A stretch of DNA of 64,000 nt from positions 124,001-188,000 of the forward strand of contig PIZK01000016.1 of the NCBI GenBank assembly GCA_002835545.1, read 5' to 3'. The translations under genes and the position numbers were made by a program. Source of the DNA: Alteromonadales bacterium alter-6D02 (GTDB taxonomy: Bacteria > Pseudomonadota > Gammaproteobacteria > Enterobacterales > Psychrobiaceae). Under the pieces are notes generated by a model. It saw nothing but the letters and a program-made list of their open reading frames with translations, did not search any database and was not told where the DNA came from. The first letter of the stretch is position 1. Each line of letters opens with the position of its first letter. This document shows, piece after piece, positions 39,970 to 47,885 of this stretch.

Positions 39970-41142
39970 ATGTTAGTTGATTTCTTTTTCACATTAAGAA
40001 AGCACGAGCTGAGCGTCAGTGTCCGCGAATTACTTGACTTGCTTAATGCATTAGAACGACAAGTGGTGTTTGCTGATATTGATAAATTTTATCAGCTCGC
40101 CAGAATCGTGATGATAAAAGATGAGAGCCAGTTTGATAAGTTTGATCGAGCTTTTTCAGAGTATTTTAAGGGTATTAATGAGCTTGAACTTTTCTCGAAA
40201 GATATCCCCCAAGACTGGTTACGTAAAGAATTAGAAAAAATCCTTTCTGATGAAGAAAAGGAGCAGCTCAACGCCCTAGGCTCTCTTGATGAGCTGCTTG
40301 ATACCTTACAACAACGCTTGAAAGAGCAAAAAAAGCGTCATCAAGGTGGTAACAAATGGGTGGGCACAGGTGGTACATCACCGTTTGGAGCTTATGGTTA
40401 TAACCCTCAAGGGGTCCGTATTGGTCAAGAAAGTAACCGAAATAACCGAGCCGCTAAAGTATGGGATAAACGTGAGTTTGCTAACTTAAGTGAACAACAG
40501 CTATTAAGTGCTCGCAATGTTCAAGTCGCGTTAAGGCGCTTACGTAAGTTTGCACGAAGTGGCGCTCAAGATATTCTCGACCTTGACCACACCATTAAAG
40601 CGACGGCCAATAATGCAGGTTACTTAGATTTAAAGATGGTCGCTGAGCGCCATAATGCCGTTAAAGTGTTAATGTTTTTTGATGTGGGTGGCTCAATGGA
40701 CCCCTACATCGAACAAGTGGAACAACTTTTTAATGCGGCGCGTGGTGAGTTCAAACATCTAGAATACTTTTATTTTCATAATTGTGTATACGAAGGCGTG
40801 TGGCAGGACAATGCAAGGCGTCACCATGACAAAAAATTAGTGTGGGATATTCTTCGTACCTATGGCAAAGATTATAAGGTGATCTTTGTCGGTGATGCTT
40901 CAATGGGCCCCTACGAAATATCTTACCCCGGTGGCAGCGTTGAACATTGGAATGAAGAGTCTGGTGAAGTGTGGCTGACACGCCTAATAAGTCATTTTGA
41001 CCAGGTAGTTTGGCTAAACCCAATAGAGCAACAACATTGGCGCTACACCATGAGTATTGACTATATTAAACAGTTAGTGAATCAAAATATGCATGAAATG
41101 ACCGTAGCTGGGTTAGAACAAGCAATCAAATCACTCAAGTAA
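39970..41142 (+). CDS. VWA-domain protein, CoxE-like, partner of MoxR
   Basis: 390 aa: an N-terminal helical region (about 1-130) with FFFTLRKHELSVSVRELLDLL typical of CoxE/YehP-like partners, a charged and Gly-rich linker (about 120-160), then a VWA fold from about residue 235. The metal-ion site begins FFDVGGSMDPY: Gly replaces the first Ser of the usual DxSxS. No signal or membrane segment is visible, so it is cytoplasmic. It follows the ATPase gene at 2 nt. Its substrate complex is not encoded nearby. Confidence 0.88.
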   Translation: MLVDFFFTLRKHELSVSVRELLDLLNALERQVVFADIDKFYQLARIVMIKDESQFDKFDRAFSEYFKGINELELFSKDIPQDWLRKELEKILSDEEKEQLNALGSLDELLDTLQQRLKEQKKRHQGGNKWVGTGGTSPFGAYGYNPQGVRIGQESNRNNRAAKVWDKREFANLSEQQLLSARNVQVALRRLRKFARSGAQDILDLDHTIKATANNAGYLDLKMVAERHNAVKVLMFFDVGGSMDPYIEQVEQLFNAARGEFKHLEYFYFHNCVYEGVWQDNARRHHDKKLVWDILRTYGKDYKVIFVGDASMGPYEISYPGGSVEHWNEESGEVWLTRLISHFDQVVWLNPIEQQHWRYTMSIDYIKQLVNQNMHEMTVAGLEQAIKSLK

Positions 41143-41228
41143 TAGTGAAGTAATTAAAAACGAACACGGTAAATAACCTGTGTTGGTCTGTCATTTAAAA
41201 AATCAACATCATGTTGATGGAGCAAGGT

Positions 41229-42347
41229 ATGTCAATCGTAATTAGTGGAACGGGCTTATATACGCCTCCTTATACTATCTCAAATGATGAGTTAGTCTCG
41301 GCGTTTAATGAATATGTCGCAAAATATAATAGCGAACATGCAAAAGCCATTGCACAGGGTGAAATTGAAGGGTTAAAACCCTCAAGTAGTGAGTTTATAA
41401 CCAAAGCATCAGGGATTGAAAACCGCTATGTAATGTCTAAAGATGGTATTTTGGATACCGATGTGATGATGCCATTAATCGCAGAACGTGATAACGAACA
41501 AGTGTCTATTCAAACTGAAATGGCGGTTGCCGCAGCCCGCGAAGCGATGGCTTCGGCAAATAAAACGAGTGATGATATCGATTTAATAATTGTTGCTTGT
41601 TCTTATACTCAGCGTGCTTACCCTGCTATAGCTATTGAAGTTCAGCAGCAGTTGGGGTGCAAAGGGTGGGCGTACGACATGCTGGTGGCTTGTTCATCAG
41701 CAACCTTTGGTATCATGAATGCCTCTAATGCATTGTTGGGTAATACGGCAAAAACAGTCTTGGTGATTAGCCCTGAGATTGCCTCTCCTCAAATCAATTA
41801 CCGCGACCGTGATAGTCATTTCATTTTTGGGGATGTTGCTACGGCAGTAGTCGTTGAAAAGCAAGAAACAGCAACCGCACAACATTGTTTTAAAATTTTA
41901 TCGCAGCAGCCGATGACCAGCTTTTCAAACAACATCCGTAGCAATTTTGGCCACCTTAATCGTTGTAACCCTGAGACTGCGGATAGCAGTGATAAACTAT
42001 TTGTACAGCAGGGACGTAAAGTGTTTAAAGAAGTACTCCCTATGGTCTATGCGCTAATTGATCAAGAAATGGCAAAAAATAATTTACAAGCCAGTGACCT
42101 TAAACGTTTATTCTTGCATCAAGCTAACATTAATATGAATACCTTTGTGGCCAAGAAAGTACTCGGACGAAACCCACAAGGTAATGAGGCACCTATTATC
42201 TTAAATGAGTTTGCAAACACGGCATCTGCGGGCTCAATTATTGCCTTTCATCGTCATCATGATGATATGGTGAGTGGTGATAAAGCGATTATTTGTTCAT
42301 TTGGTGCCGGTTATTCAGCAGGATGCTTAGTGATAGAACATTTATAA
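41229..42347 (+). CDS. Beta-ketoacyl-ACP synthase III-like thiolase-fold enzyme
   Basis: A 372-aa FabH-family condensing enzyme. The catalytic triad is present: Cys in MLVACSSATFG, His in LFLHQANINMN and Asn in FANTASAGSI. It is longer than housekeeping FabH (about 317 aa), with an N-terminal insert (about residues 25-65), so it belongs to the longer alternative KAS III clade that primes or condenses special acyl chains. The start at 41229 has GGAG 6 nt upstream; in-frame ATGs at 41211 and 41217 have no ribosome site. It stands alone and is closed by a terminator, with no biosynthetic partner nearby. The substrate is unknown. Confidence 0.88.
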   Translation: MSIVISGTGLYTPPYTISNDELVSAFNEYVAKYNSEHAKAIAQGEIEGLKPSSSEFITKASGIENRYVMSKDGILDTDVMMPLIAERDNEQVSIQTEMAVAAAREAMASANKTSDDIDLIIVACSYTQRAYPAIAIEVQQQLGCKGWAYDMLVACSSATFGIMNASNALLGNTAKTVLVISPEIASPQINYRDRDSHFIFGDVATAVVVEKQETATAQHCFKILSQQPMTSFSNNIRSNFGHLNRCNPETADSSDKLFVQQGRKVFKEVLPMVYALIDQEMAKNNLQASDLKRLFLHQANINMNTFVAKKVLGRNPQGNEAPIILNEFANTASAGSIIAFHRHHDDMVSGDKAIICSFGAGYSAGCLVIEHL

Positions 42348-42375
42348 CGATAAACTGGTATCATACTGAGTAATT

Positions 42376-42409
42376 AAAAGCTGCTTTATCATATTAAAGC
42401 AGCTTTTTT
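42376..42409 (+). terminator. Terminator after the KAS III-like gene
   Basis: AAAAGCTGCTTTA and TAAAGCAGCTTTT form a 13-bp stem around loop TCATAT, with more T residues after it. Confidence 0.92.
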
Positions 42410-42448
42410 ATTGTTATCTGAAATATTTGCTATGGTTAAAGTAACAAC

Positions 42449-43141
42449 ATGAGATTAGATCGGTTTTTAAGTGAGAACACAGCCTTAACTCGAAAGACGG
42501 CGAAGCAAGCATTACATCGCGGTGATGTGCTGGTTGATGGCGTTGCCGTGAAAAAAGGTGATATAAAAATAAAAGATCAACAAGTGAGCTATTTAGGTCA
42601 GATTGTTAGTGAAATAGGTGATCTTTATATCATGCTGCATAAGCCTCAAGGTTATGTTTGTTCAGCGGTTGATGATGATGGTTTATCGGTACTGCATTTA
42701 ATTGATGAACCTTTTAAGAATGATTTACACATTGCAGGTCGCTTAGATAAAGACACAACTGGCTTAGTATTGCTAACCAACGATGGGCAATGGTCTCACC
42801 GAATTACATCGCCTAAATCACAATGCTCAAAAGAGTATATTGTAGGGGTGAGTGAACCATTATTGCCAGAGTTAATTGAGCAGTTTGAACATGGCGTTCA
42901 ATTGAAAAGTGAAGAAAAGCTAACTCGACCTGCATTGTTAGATATTGTATCTAGCCACCAAGCTAGGTTAACCATATCTGAAGGTAAGTATCATCAAGTT
43001 AAGCGAATGTTTGCTGCTGTAGGTAATCATGTCGCTACTTTGCACCGGTCTAAAATAGGGGCTGTTTCATTAGAAAGTAGCCTAGAAAGTGGCCAGTGGC
43101 GCCATCTAACTAAGAAAGAATTCTTAAGTTTGGGCCAATAG
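42449..43141 (+). CDS. rsuA: 16S rRNA pseudouridine(516) synthase
   Basis: Isomerises U516 of 16S rRNA to pseudouridine during small-subunit assembly. The 230-aa protein (E. coli RsuA 231) has an N-terminal S4 RNA-binding domain (MRLDRFLSENTALTR), then LHKPQGYVCS and the catalytic Asp in AGRLDKDTTGLVLLT (about residue 105). DGQWSHRITSP and EGKYHQVKRMFAAVGNHV match RsuA closely. It stands alone after a terminator. Confidence 0.95.
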   Translation: MRLDRFLSENTALTRKTAKQALHRGDVLVDGVAVKKGDIKIKDQQVSYLGQIVSEIGDLYIMLHKPQGYVCSAVDDDGLSVLHLIDEPFKNDLHIAGRLDKDTTGLVLLTNDGQWSHRITSPKSQCSKEYIVGVSEPLLPELIEQFEHGVQLKSEEKLTRPALLDIVSSHQARLTISEGKYHQVKRMFAAVGNHVATLHRSKIGAVSLESSLESGQWRHLTKKEFLSLGQ

Positions 43142-43220
43142 TAGTTTTTTTTGTTCATATTCTATAGTAAGTTATGAATATAATTTTGATTGTGAATGCT
43201 CTAGGGATAATAAATAAACG

Positions 43221-44477
43221 ATGTCAAAATTGTTAATCATCGAAGACAGTCAATTAATTCGAAAAATTATCAATCATTTAGCGACTTCACAGTTAAATTG
43301 TGAATTTGACTTTGCTTGTGATTTAGCTGAAGCAAAAGGGCTTATTGATAATCCTGGCAATGACTACTTTATGGCGCTTGCCGACCTTCATCTACCTGAT
43401 GCACCTAACGGTGAAGTTGTAAAACTGACTCTCGATGCGGGTATATCAACCATTGTTCTAACAGCGTCTTTAAATGAAGAGTTGCGTGATAAAATGCTCA
43501 AGATGGGCGTGTTAGATTATATCTTCAAAGAAAATCGTGATTCTTATGTAACAGCAATTAAATTTGTTAATACGCTATTATTAAATCGAGATATTAAAGT
43601 TATTGTTGCTGATGATTCACCTTCATTGCGTGCTTATGTTTCAGCTCAAATGAGCAGCTTGTTATATCAAGTGATAGAAGTTGAACATGGGCTAGCAGCG
43701 CTCCAAGCCTTAAAAGATAACCCTGAAGTAGGTTTGCTGGTTACGGATTATAATATGCCAGAAATGAATGGTATCGAATTAATCCGTAGCATTAGACAAG
43801 AACGCTCTCGTGAAGACTTTCCAATTATTGGGTTATCTTCGTTAAAGGACCCGACGCTTTCTGCTCGCTTTATTAAGCATGGCGCTAATGACTTTTTACC
43901 AACTCCCTTTATTCAAGAAGAGTTTCAATGGCGTATTTTGAAAGCCATGGAGCAGATAATGCTGATTGCTGAAATTCGAGATGCAGCAAATCGTGATTAT
44001 TTAACTAAGTTATATAATCGACGTTATTTCTTTCATAATGGTGAAGACTCTTTTAATCAAGCGGTCAAAGATAACAGCCGTCTAACCGTTGCACTACTTG
44101 ATATTGATTACTTTAAAAAAATCAACGATAACTACGGTCATGATAGTGGAGATGCCGTACTTAAATTGCTGGCTGAAAAACTGCGGTATTGGTTTAAAGA
44201 TATGACTGTGGCACGTTATGGTGGCGAAGAGTTTATTATTCTGATCCCTGGTTTATCACAAGAGCAAACGGATAAGATACTCAATACGTTCAGAGTCGAT
44301 ATCGCAGAAAGTGAATTTGATACTAGTAAAGAGGTCATTAACTTATCGGTGAGCATTGGTGTTGCAACGCGTGTTGCTGATTCTAAGTCGTTAGAGGCTA
44401 TGATTAATGAAGCCGATATCGCTCTTTATCAAGCGAAAGAGGCAGGGCGTAATCAGGTGGTGTGGCAAAAAAATTGA
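43221..44477 (+). CDS. Tandem-receiver response regulator with GGDEF output
   Basis: 418 aa: receiver 1 (about 1-120, IIEDSQ and ALADLHLPD), receiver 2 (about 127-250, VADDSPS and LVTDYNMPEMNG), then a GGDEF domain (about 255-418, DYLTKLYNRRYF, RYGGEEF). The cyclase active site is intact. The four residues at the I-site position are FKDM, so no RxxD product inhibition is expected. In receiver 2 the conserved Lys before Pro-Phe is Thr (LPTPF), which may weaken phospho-signalling. No histidine kinase gene is adjacent. The predicted output is c-di-GMP synthesis in the cytoplasm. Confidence 0.91.
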   Translation: MSKLLIIEDSQLIRKIINHLATSQLNCEFDFACDLAEAKGLIDNPGNDYFMALADLHLPDAPNGEVVKLTLDAGISTIVLTASLNEELRDKMLKMGVLDYIFKENRDSYVTAIKFVNTLLLNRDIKVIVADDSPSLRAYVSAQMSSLLYQVIEVEHGLAALQALKDNPEVGLLVTDYNMPEMNGIELIRSIRQERSREDFPIIGLSSLKDPTLSARFIKHGANDFLPTPFIQEEFQWRILKAMEQIMLIAEIRDAANRDYLTKLYNRRYFFHNGEDSFNQAVKDNSRLTVALLDIDYFKKINDNYGHDSGDAVLKLLAEKLRYWFKDMTVARYGGEEFIILIPGLSQEQTDKILNTFRVDIAESEFDTSKEVINLSVSIGVATRVADSKSLEAMINEADIALYQAKEAGRNQVVWQKN

Positions 44478-44504
44478 CCGATTTAGAGACTGAAAAGTTG
44501 ATAT

Positions 44505-44536
44505 AAAAAAGCTATTCAAATGAATAGCTTTTTTTT
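44505..44536. terminator. Bidirectional terminator between the GGDEF regulator and hppD
   Basis: AAAAAAGCTATTCA and TGAATAGCTTTTTT are complementary over 14 bp with almost no spacer, so the real loop takes in the inner bases. Runs of A and T on the two sides serve both convergent genes. Confidence 0.9.
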
Positions 44537-44557
44537 ATTCTGGAATCAACGGGCTGC

Positions 44558-45598
44558 TTAAAGCACTCCGCGGCGTTCTTGATCTCGCTCGATTGATTCA
44601 AATAGCGCTTGGAAGTTTCCTTCGCCAAACCCTTGGTTTTCTTTACGCTGAATAATCTCAATAAAGATAGGGCCGAATAAGTTTTGAGTGAAGATTTGTA
44701 ATAGATAGCCTGACTCATCACCGTCAACTAAAATTTGATGATGCTTAATGCGATCACGGTCTTCAGTCACTTGCGGTACACGATCGTAAATAGTGTCGTA
44801 ATACTCTTCGATGATGTCTAGTGTTTTTATGCTAGTGCCTTCCATTGCATCAAGAGATGCAACGATATCACGACTTTCAAAGGCTAAATGCTGAACACCA
44901 GGACCATTGTATTCATTTAGGTACTCATCAATTTGGTTCTTATCATCATCTTTACCCTCATTAATTGGGATACAGAAACTGCCATCAGGTGAACGAAGTG
45001 CATAAGAAATCAGGCCAGTTTTAGCACCATTAATATCGAAGTAACGGACTTCACTAAAGTTGAAAATATCTTTATAAAAGTTAGCCCAATGCTCCATCGT
45101 CCCTTTATAAACATTATTGGTTAAATGGTCGACTCGTAAGAAGCCTTTTTCTGTTACTACCTGAGGCTCGGCGAGAGGCACGAAGTCACGGTGATAAATA
45201 TTGTCATTGTCAGTAAAGCGGTCAATGAAGTAGATAATGCTATCACCAATACCGTAGATAGCCGGGTAAGGCATATCTTTAGCATCTTCAGCTACGGCTT
45301 TTGCCCCACGATTAACCGCTTCAGTGAATGCGGCCTCTGCGTTAACAACGCGCCAACCCATTGAACAAATAGCAGGGCCGTGAGATTTAGCAAAATCACG
45401 TGAGAAGCCTTGCTTTTCGCTATTAAGTAGGAAGTTGATATCGTTTTGTTGGTAATGAAAGATGTCTTTGCTTTGATGCTTATTAATTTTAGAAAAACCA
45501 AAATCGATAAACACTTGATGCATAAAATTCTGATCTGTTGTTGCAAATTCAGTAAATTCGATACCACATAGTCCAATCGGGTTATTTTGATCAGTCAT
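44558..45598 (-). CDS. hppD: 4-hydroxyphenylpyruvate dioxygenase
   Basis: Fe(II) enzyme that turns 4-hydroxyphenylpyruvate into homogentisate in tyrosine breakdown; also a route to melanin-like pyomelanin. The 346-aa protein has two vicinal-oxygen-chelate modules. The iron ligands are visible in the C-terminal one: His in RVDHLTNNV, His in GVQHLAFES and Glu in FIEIIQRK. Further conserved stretches are LRSPDGSFCIPINEG and QIFTQNLFGPIF. No homogentisate dioxygenase gene is next to it. A divergent LysR gene and a striking dyad lie upstream. Confidence 0.95.
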   Translation of the reverse strand: MTDQNNPIGLCGIEFTEFATTDQNFMHQVFIDFGFSKINKHQSKDIFHYQQNDINFLLNSEKQGFSRDFAKSHGPAICSMGWRVVNAEAAFTEAVNRGAKAVAEDAKDMPYPAIYGIGDSIIYFIDRFTDNDNIYHRDFVPLAEPQVVTEKGFLRVDHLTNNVYKGTMEHWANFYKDIFNFSEVRYFDINGAKTGLISYALRSPDGSFCIPINEGKDDDKNQIDEYLNEYNGPGVQHLAFESRDIVASLDAMEGTSIKTLDIIEEYYDTIYDRVPQVTEDRDRIKHHQILVDGDESGYLLQIFTQNLFGPIFIEIIQRKENQGFGEGNFQALFESIERDQERRGVL

Positions 45599-45653
45599 AT
45601 TGTTACACTCTTCTTAATTTATTTGTTATGGTGCTGTCTGTTGTAATTTATTA

Positions 45654-45702
45654 TTAGAACAACACTGTTAGTAAATTAACTTTACTACCAATCTTGTTCT
45701 AA
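45654..45702. promoter_or_regulatory. Extended dyad between hppD and the LysR gene
   Basis: Two nested inverted repeats share the same centre at 45678: outer TTAGAACAA/TTGTTCTAA (9 bp each) and inner TAGTAAA/TTTACTA (7 bp each). The centre lies 80 nt from the hppD start and 76 nt from the LysR start. This is a strong candidate operator for the LysR protein on both divergent promoters. Confidence 0.7.
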
Positions 45703-45753
45703 AAATATAATTATGTTTTAATTAACTCCATTCAACTTTTAGATGGTTATGAG

Positions 45754-46641
45754 ATGCGGTTAGATATAGAAACCCTTAAGATATTAGATTTAATCGTTCG
45801 TTTGGGCAGCTTTGCTAAAGCAGCTGAACAATTAAATAGAGCGCAGTCAGCGATTAGTTATCAAATTAAGAAGCTTGAGCAACATCTTGGTGTTGCACTT
45901 TTCGATCGTAGTAAGTACCGCGCTGAGTTAACTGCTGAAGGTAATGCAATCTTGACTGAAGGGCGAAGGCTGCTTCAGCAGGCACATAATCTAGAAGTGT
46001 TGGCAGAGCGTTTCAGTCAAGGCTGGGAGCCACGCTTGGAAATTATTATTGATGGCGCGCTTCCTATGGAGCCTGTGATGCGAGCACTCAAACGTTTATC
46101 TGAAATGGACGTGTCTACAAGAGTGCAGCTGCGCACTGAATTTTTAAGTGGTGTTCAGCGCTGTTTTGAAAAAAATAGTTCAGACTTAATGTTGGTTAAA
46201 GATTTTCAATCTAACCCTTACCTTAATGCAAAGCCGTTAAAGCCGATGAGTACACGCTTAGTAGTTGCGGCAGGGCATCCTTTAGCATCGATAAAAGGGA
46301 TTGAATTGAAACACCTCCATGAGTATATCGAACTAACCATTGCTGATTCAGGTGAGGTCGATCTTCATTATCAAGATGATTTACAGTTTGGTGGTGAGCG
46401 AGTGTTTTACCTTAATGGCTTTATTGCGAAGAAAAACTCAATCTTATTAGGGCTTGGTTATGGTTGGGTGCCTGACTACTTGATTGAAAAAGAACTAGCC
46501 AATGGTGAGTTGGTTGAACTTGATTTTGTTGGGGGAGCTAGTCATAGCTTTACTCCTAAATTGGTTCATTCTTCAGAGCGTCCTTTAGGTCGAGCGGGTC
46601 AGTTATTGAGTGACTTAATTATCGCAGAATTTGGGGCCTAA
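45754..46641 (+). CDS. LysR-family transcriptional regulator
   Basis: 295 aa: an N-terminal winged helix-turn-helix (about 1-60: IVRLGSFAKAAEQLNRAQSAISYQIKKLE), then a two-lobed effector-binding domain (about 90-290). The divergent arrangement with hppD and the shared dyad between them indicate that it controls tyrosine/4-hydroxyphenylpyruvate catabolism. The co-inducer is unknown. The stop is followed by a hairpin. Confidence 0.92.
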   Translation: MRLDIETLKILDLIVRLGSFAKAAEQLNRAQSAISYQIKKLEQHLGVALFDRSKYRAELTAEGNAILTEGRRLLQQAHNLEVLAERFSQGWEPRLEIIIDGALPMEPVMRALKRLSEMDVSTRVQLRTEFLSGVQRCFEKNSSDLMLVKDFQSNPYLNAKPLKPMSTRLVVAAGHPLASIKGIELKHLHEYIELTIADSGEVDLHYQDDLQFGGERVFYLNGFIAKKNSILLGLGYGWVPDYLIEKELANGELVELDFVGGASHSFTPKLVHSSERPLGRAGQLLSDLIIAEFGA

Positions 46642-46654
46642 TTTAACCTCCTTG

Positions 46655-46688
46655 AGCTACAGCGCCAATTAGTTGTGACGCTGTAGCT
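46655..46688. terminator. Hairpin between the LysR gene and the ComEA-like gene
   Basis: AGCTACAGCG and CGCTGTAGCT form a perfect 10-bp stem with a 14-nt loop between two convergent genes. Only TT follows on the + side, so termination may be weak. Confidence 0.55.
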
Positions 46689-46698
46689 TTGACCGGCT

Positions 46699-47049
46699 TT
46701 ACTCTTCGGCCCCAAAGCTGATTAATGCACGGTTCTTTTCTAACAACTTCTTACCTATTCCTTTGACTTGTAATAATTGCTCATAGGAGTTGATTCGGCC
46801 ATGCTGTTGGCGGTAAGCCACAATCGCTTGAGCTTTCTTCTTGCCAATACCGTGTAATGTTTTGACAAGTTGTTGACTCGAAACTTGATTAATATTGACT
46901 TTGACAGGTTGCTGATTTTGCTTAACAACGATGTTTTGTTTGGCTGTGGGATCATCGATGACCATTGCCATCACTGGTTTGTGTATTAATAAAAGTGCAG
47001 TTGCGGTGATAGTTAGTAAGTAAAATTTTAGCTGAGTGAATGTTTTCAT
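46699..47049 (-). CDS. ComEA-like helix-hairpin-helix DNA-binding protein
   Basis: 116 aa: a signal peptide or membrane anchor (about 1-28), a short linker, then two helix-hairpin-helix motifs (VNINQVSSQQLVKTLHGIG and YEQLLQVKGIGKKLLEKNR, about residues 50-110). In relatives such proteins bind incoming double-stranded DNA in the periplasm during natural transformation. The start at 47049 is preferred, with AAAGGA about 8 nt upstream; the frame is open another 24 codons. No other competence gene is adjacent. Confidence 0.9.
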   Translation of the reverse strand: MKTFTQLKFYLLTITATALLLIHKPVMAMVIDDPTAKQNIVVKQNQQPVKVNINQVSSQQLVKTLHGIGKKKAQAIVAYRQQHGRINSYEQLLQVKGIGKKLLEKNRALISFGAEE

Positions 47050-47185
47050 AGATAGATTCCTTTCAAAGGTTATTAATAAAAAAGCATCAAGGGTTCTAGA
47101 TGCAGCGGAAAGTATAGTCATGATTTTGAAATTGGCGTTAAATTAATCGAATAAATTAAATTTTTAAAAAATTGCCAGTAAAGGC

Positions 47186-47215
47186 TTGCCTAATGCCAAG
47201 TGTTTAATAGATAAT
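47186..47215 (+). promoter_or_regulatory. Promoter of the SRP RNA gene
   Basis: TTGCCT (47186-47191) and GATAAT (47210-47215) are 18 bp apart. The predicted start is close to 47223, where the RNA stem begins. The stretch between -10 and start is GC-rich (GCGCCTC), like growth-regulated stable-RNA promoters. Confidence 0.65.
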
Positions 47216-47222
47216 GCGCCTC

Positions 47223-47331
47223 GGTGACTAGTTGGTCCCCTCGCAATGATAGATAGTGAACTCGGCCAGGCCCGGAAGGGAGCAACCGCAGCTATCGACT
47301 CGTGTGCCGAGGTGTTGGCTGGCTAGTCGCC
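47223..47331 (+). ncRNA. ffs: Signal recognition particle RNA (4.5S RNA)
   Basis: About 109 nt forming one long hairpin. GGTGACTAG at the 5' end pairs with CTAGTCGCC at the 3' end (one wobble). The conserved Ffh-binding domain AGGCCCGGAAGGGAGCA, with its GGAA tetraloop and asymmetric loop, lies around 47267-47285, followed by the GTGTGCCG segment. The RNA pairs with Ffh and FtsY for co-translational membrane targeting. Length and ends match E. coli 4.5S RNA (114 nt). No typical T-run follows, so the 3' end may be made by processing. Confidence 0.95.
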
Positions 47332-47885
47332 ACTCATTTCATACTTCTACAATGCCCTCTAAACACTTATTTTTATTTAAATAGAACTAGCCCGATAATC
47401 GGCGCAGCTTTTATTAATCCTGTTGCTATTTCCTTATTACTCTCAAGTTTAGTTTGTCCCCAAATGACTACACGGGTATGTGTATTTACCGCAGGAAGTC
47501 ATAAATTATTATGATCCACAACACGCTACTTTTAGTATAAAATATTCTAAAAGAAGTATTTATACCAATTCCATTAATGAAGTGATCAATTTTGTAACGA
47601 GGATTAGCGGATTAAAGCTCAGTTCTACGTTTCAACTGAACCTAAGTACGGACATCCATGCCGGCAAGGCATTTATTATATAGTTGTTAGATATAGATAA
47701 GAAATAACGCTGCTATCATCCGTTTAGACTGCGAACAGTGCTCAGGTCATTAATGTAATTAGTATAACCTCTAGGTTTTTAGCCGGCGGGCTTAGAGCGC
47801 TATTGATTGTATTAAACAATGAGGCTAATGTTGTTTTAATGCTAACGTTATCGCAACAATTCATCATTAACTATTGAGTTTGTTT
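47332..47885. other. Gene-free stretch with a possible dispersed-repeat remnant
   Basis: No convincing gene: the open frames here are short, and one overlaps the SRP RNA. The part about 47565-47680 contains TATACCAATTCCATTAA followed by a degenerate inverted GCCGGC segment (ATGCCGGCAAGGCAT). From memory, sequences starting TATACCAATTCCATTAA recur in genomes of this order as short non-coding repeats; this has not been tested. The last 200 nt probably hold the promoter of the following gene. Confidence 0.35.

Noticed and set aside
47302-47683. Two short open frames downstream of ffs
   Set aside because: The first overlaps the 3' end of the SRP RNA; the second lies over the suspected repeat. 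Neither shows a ribosome site or a known motif.
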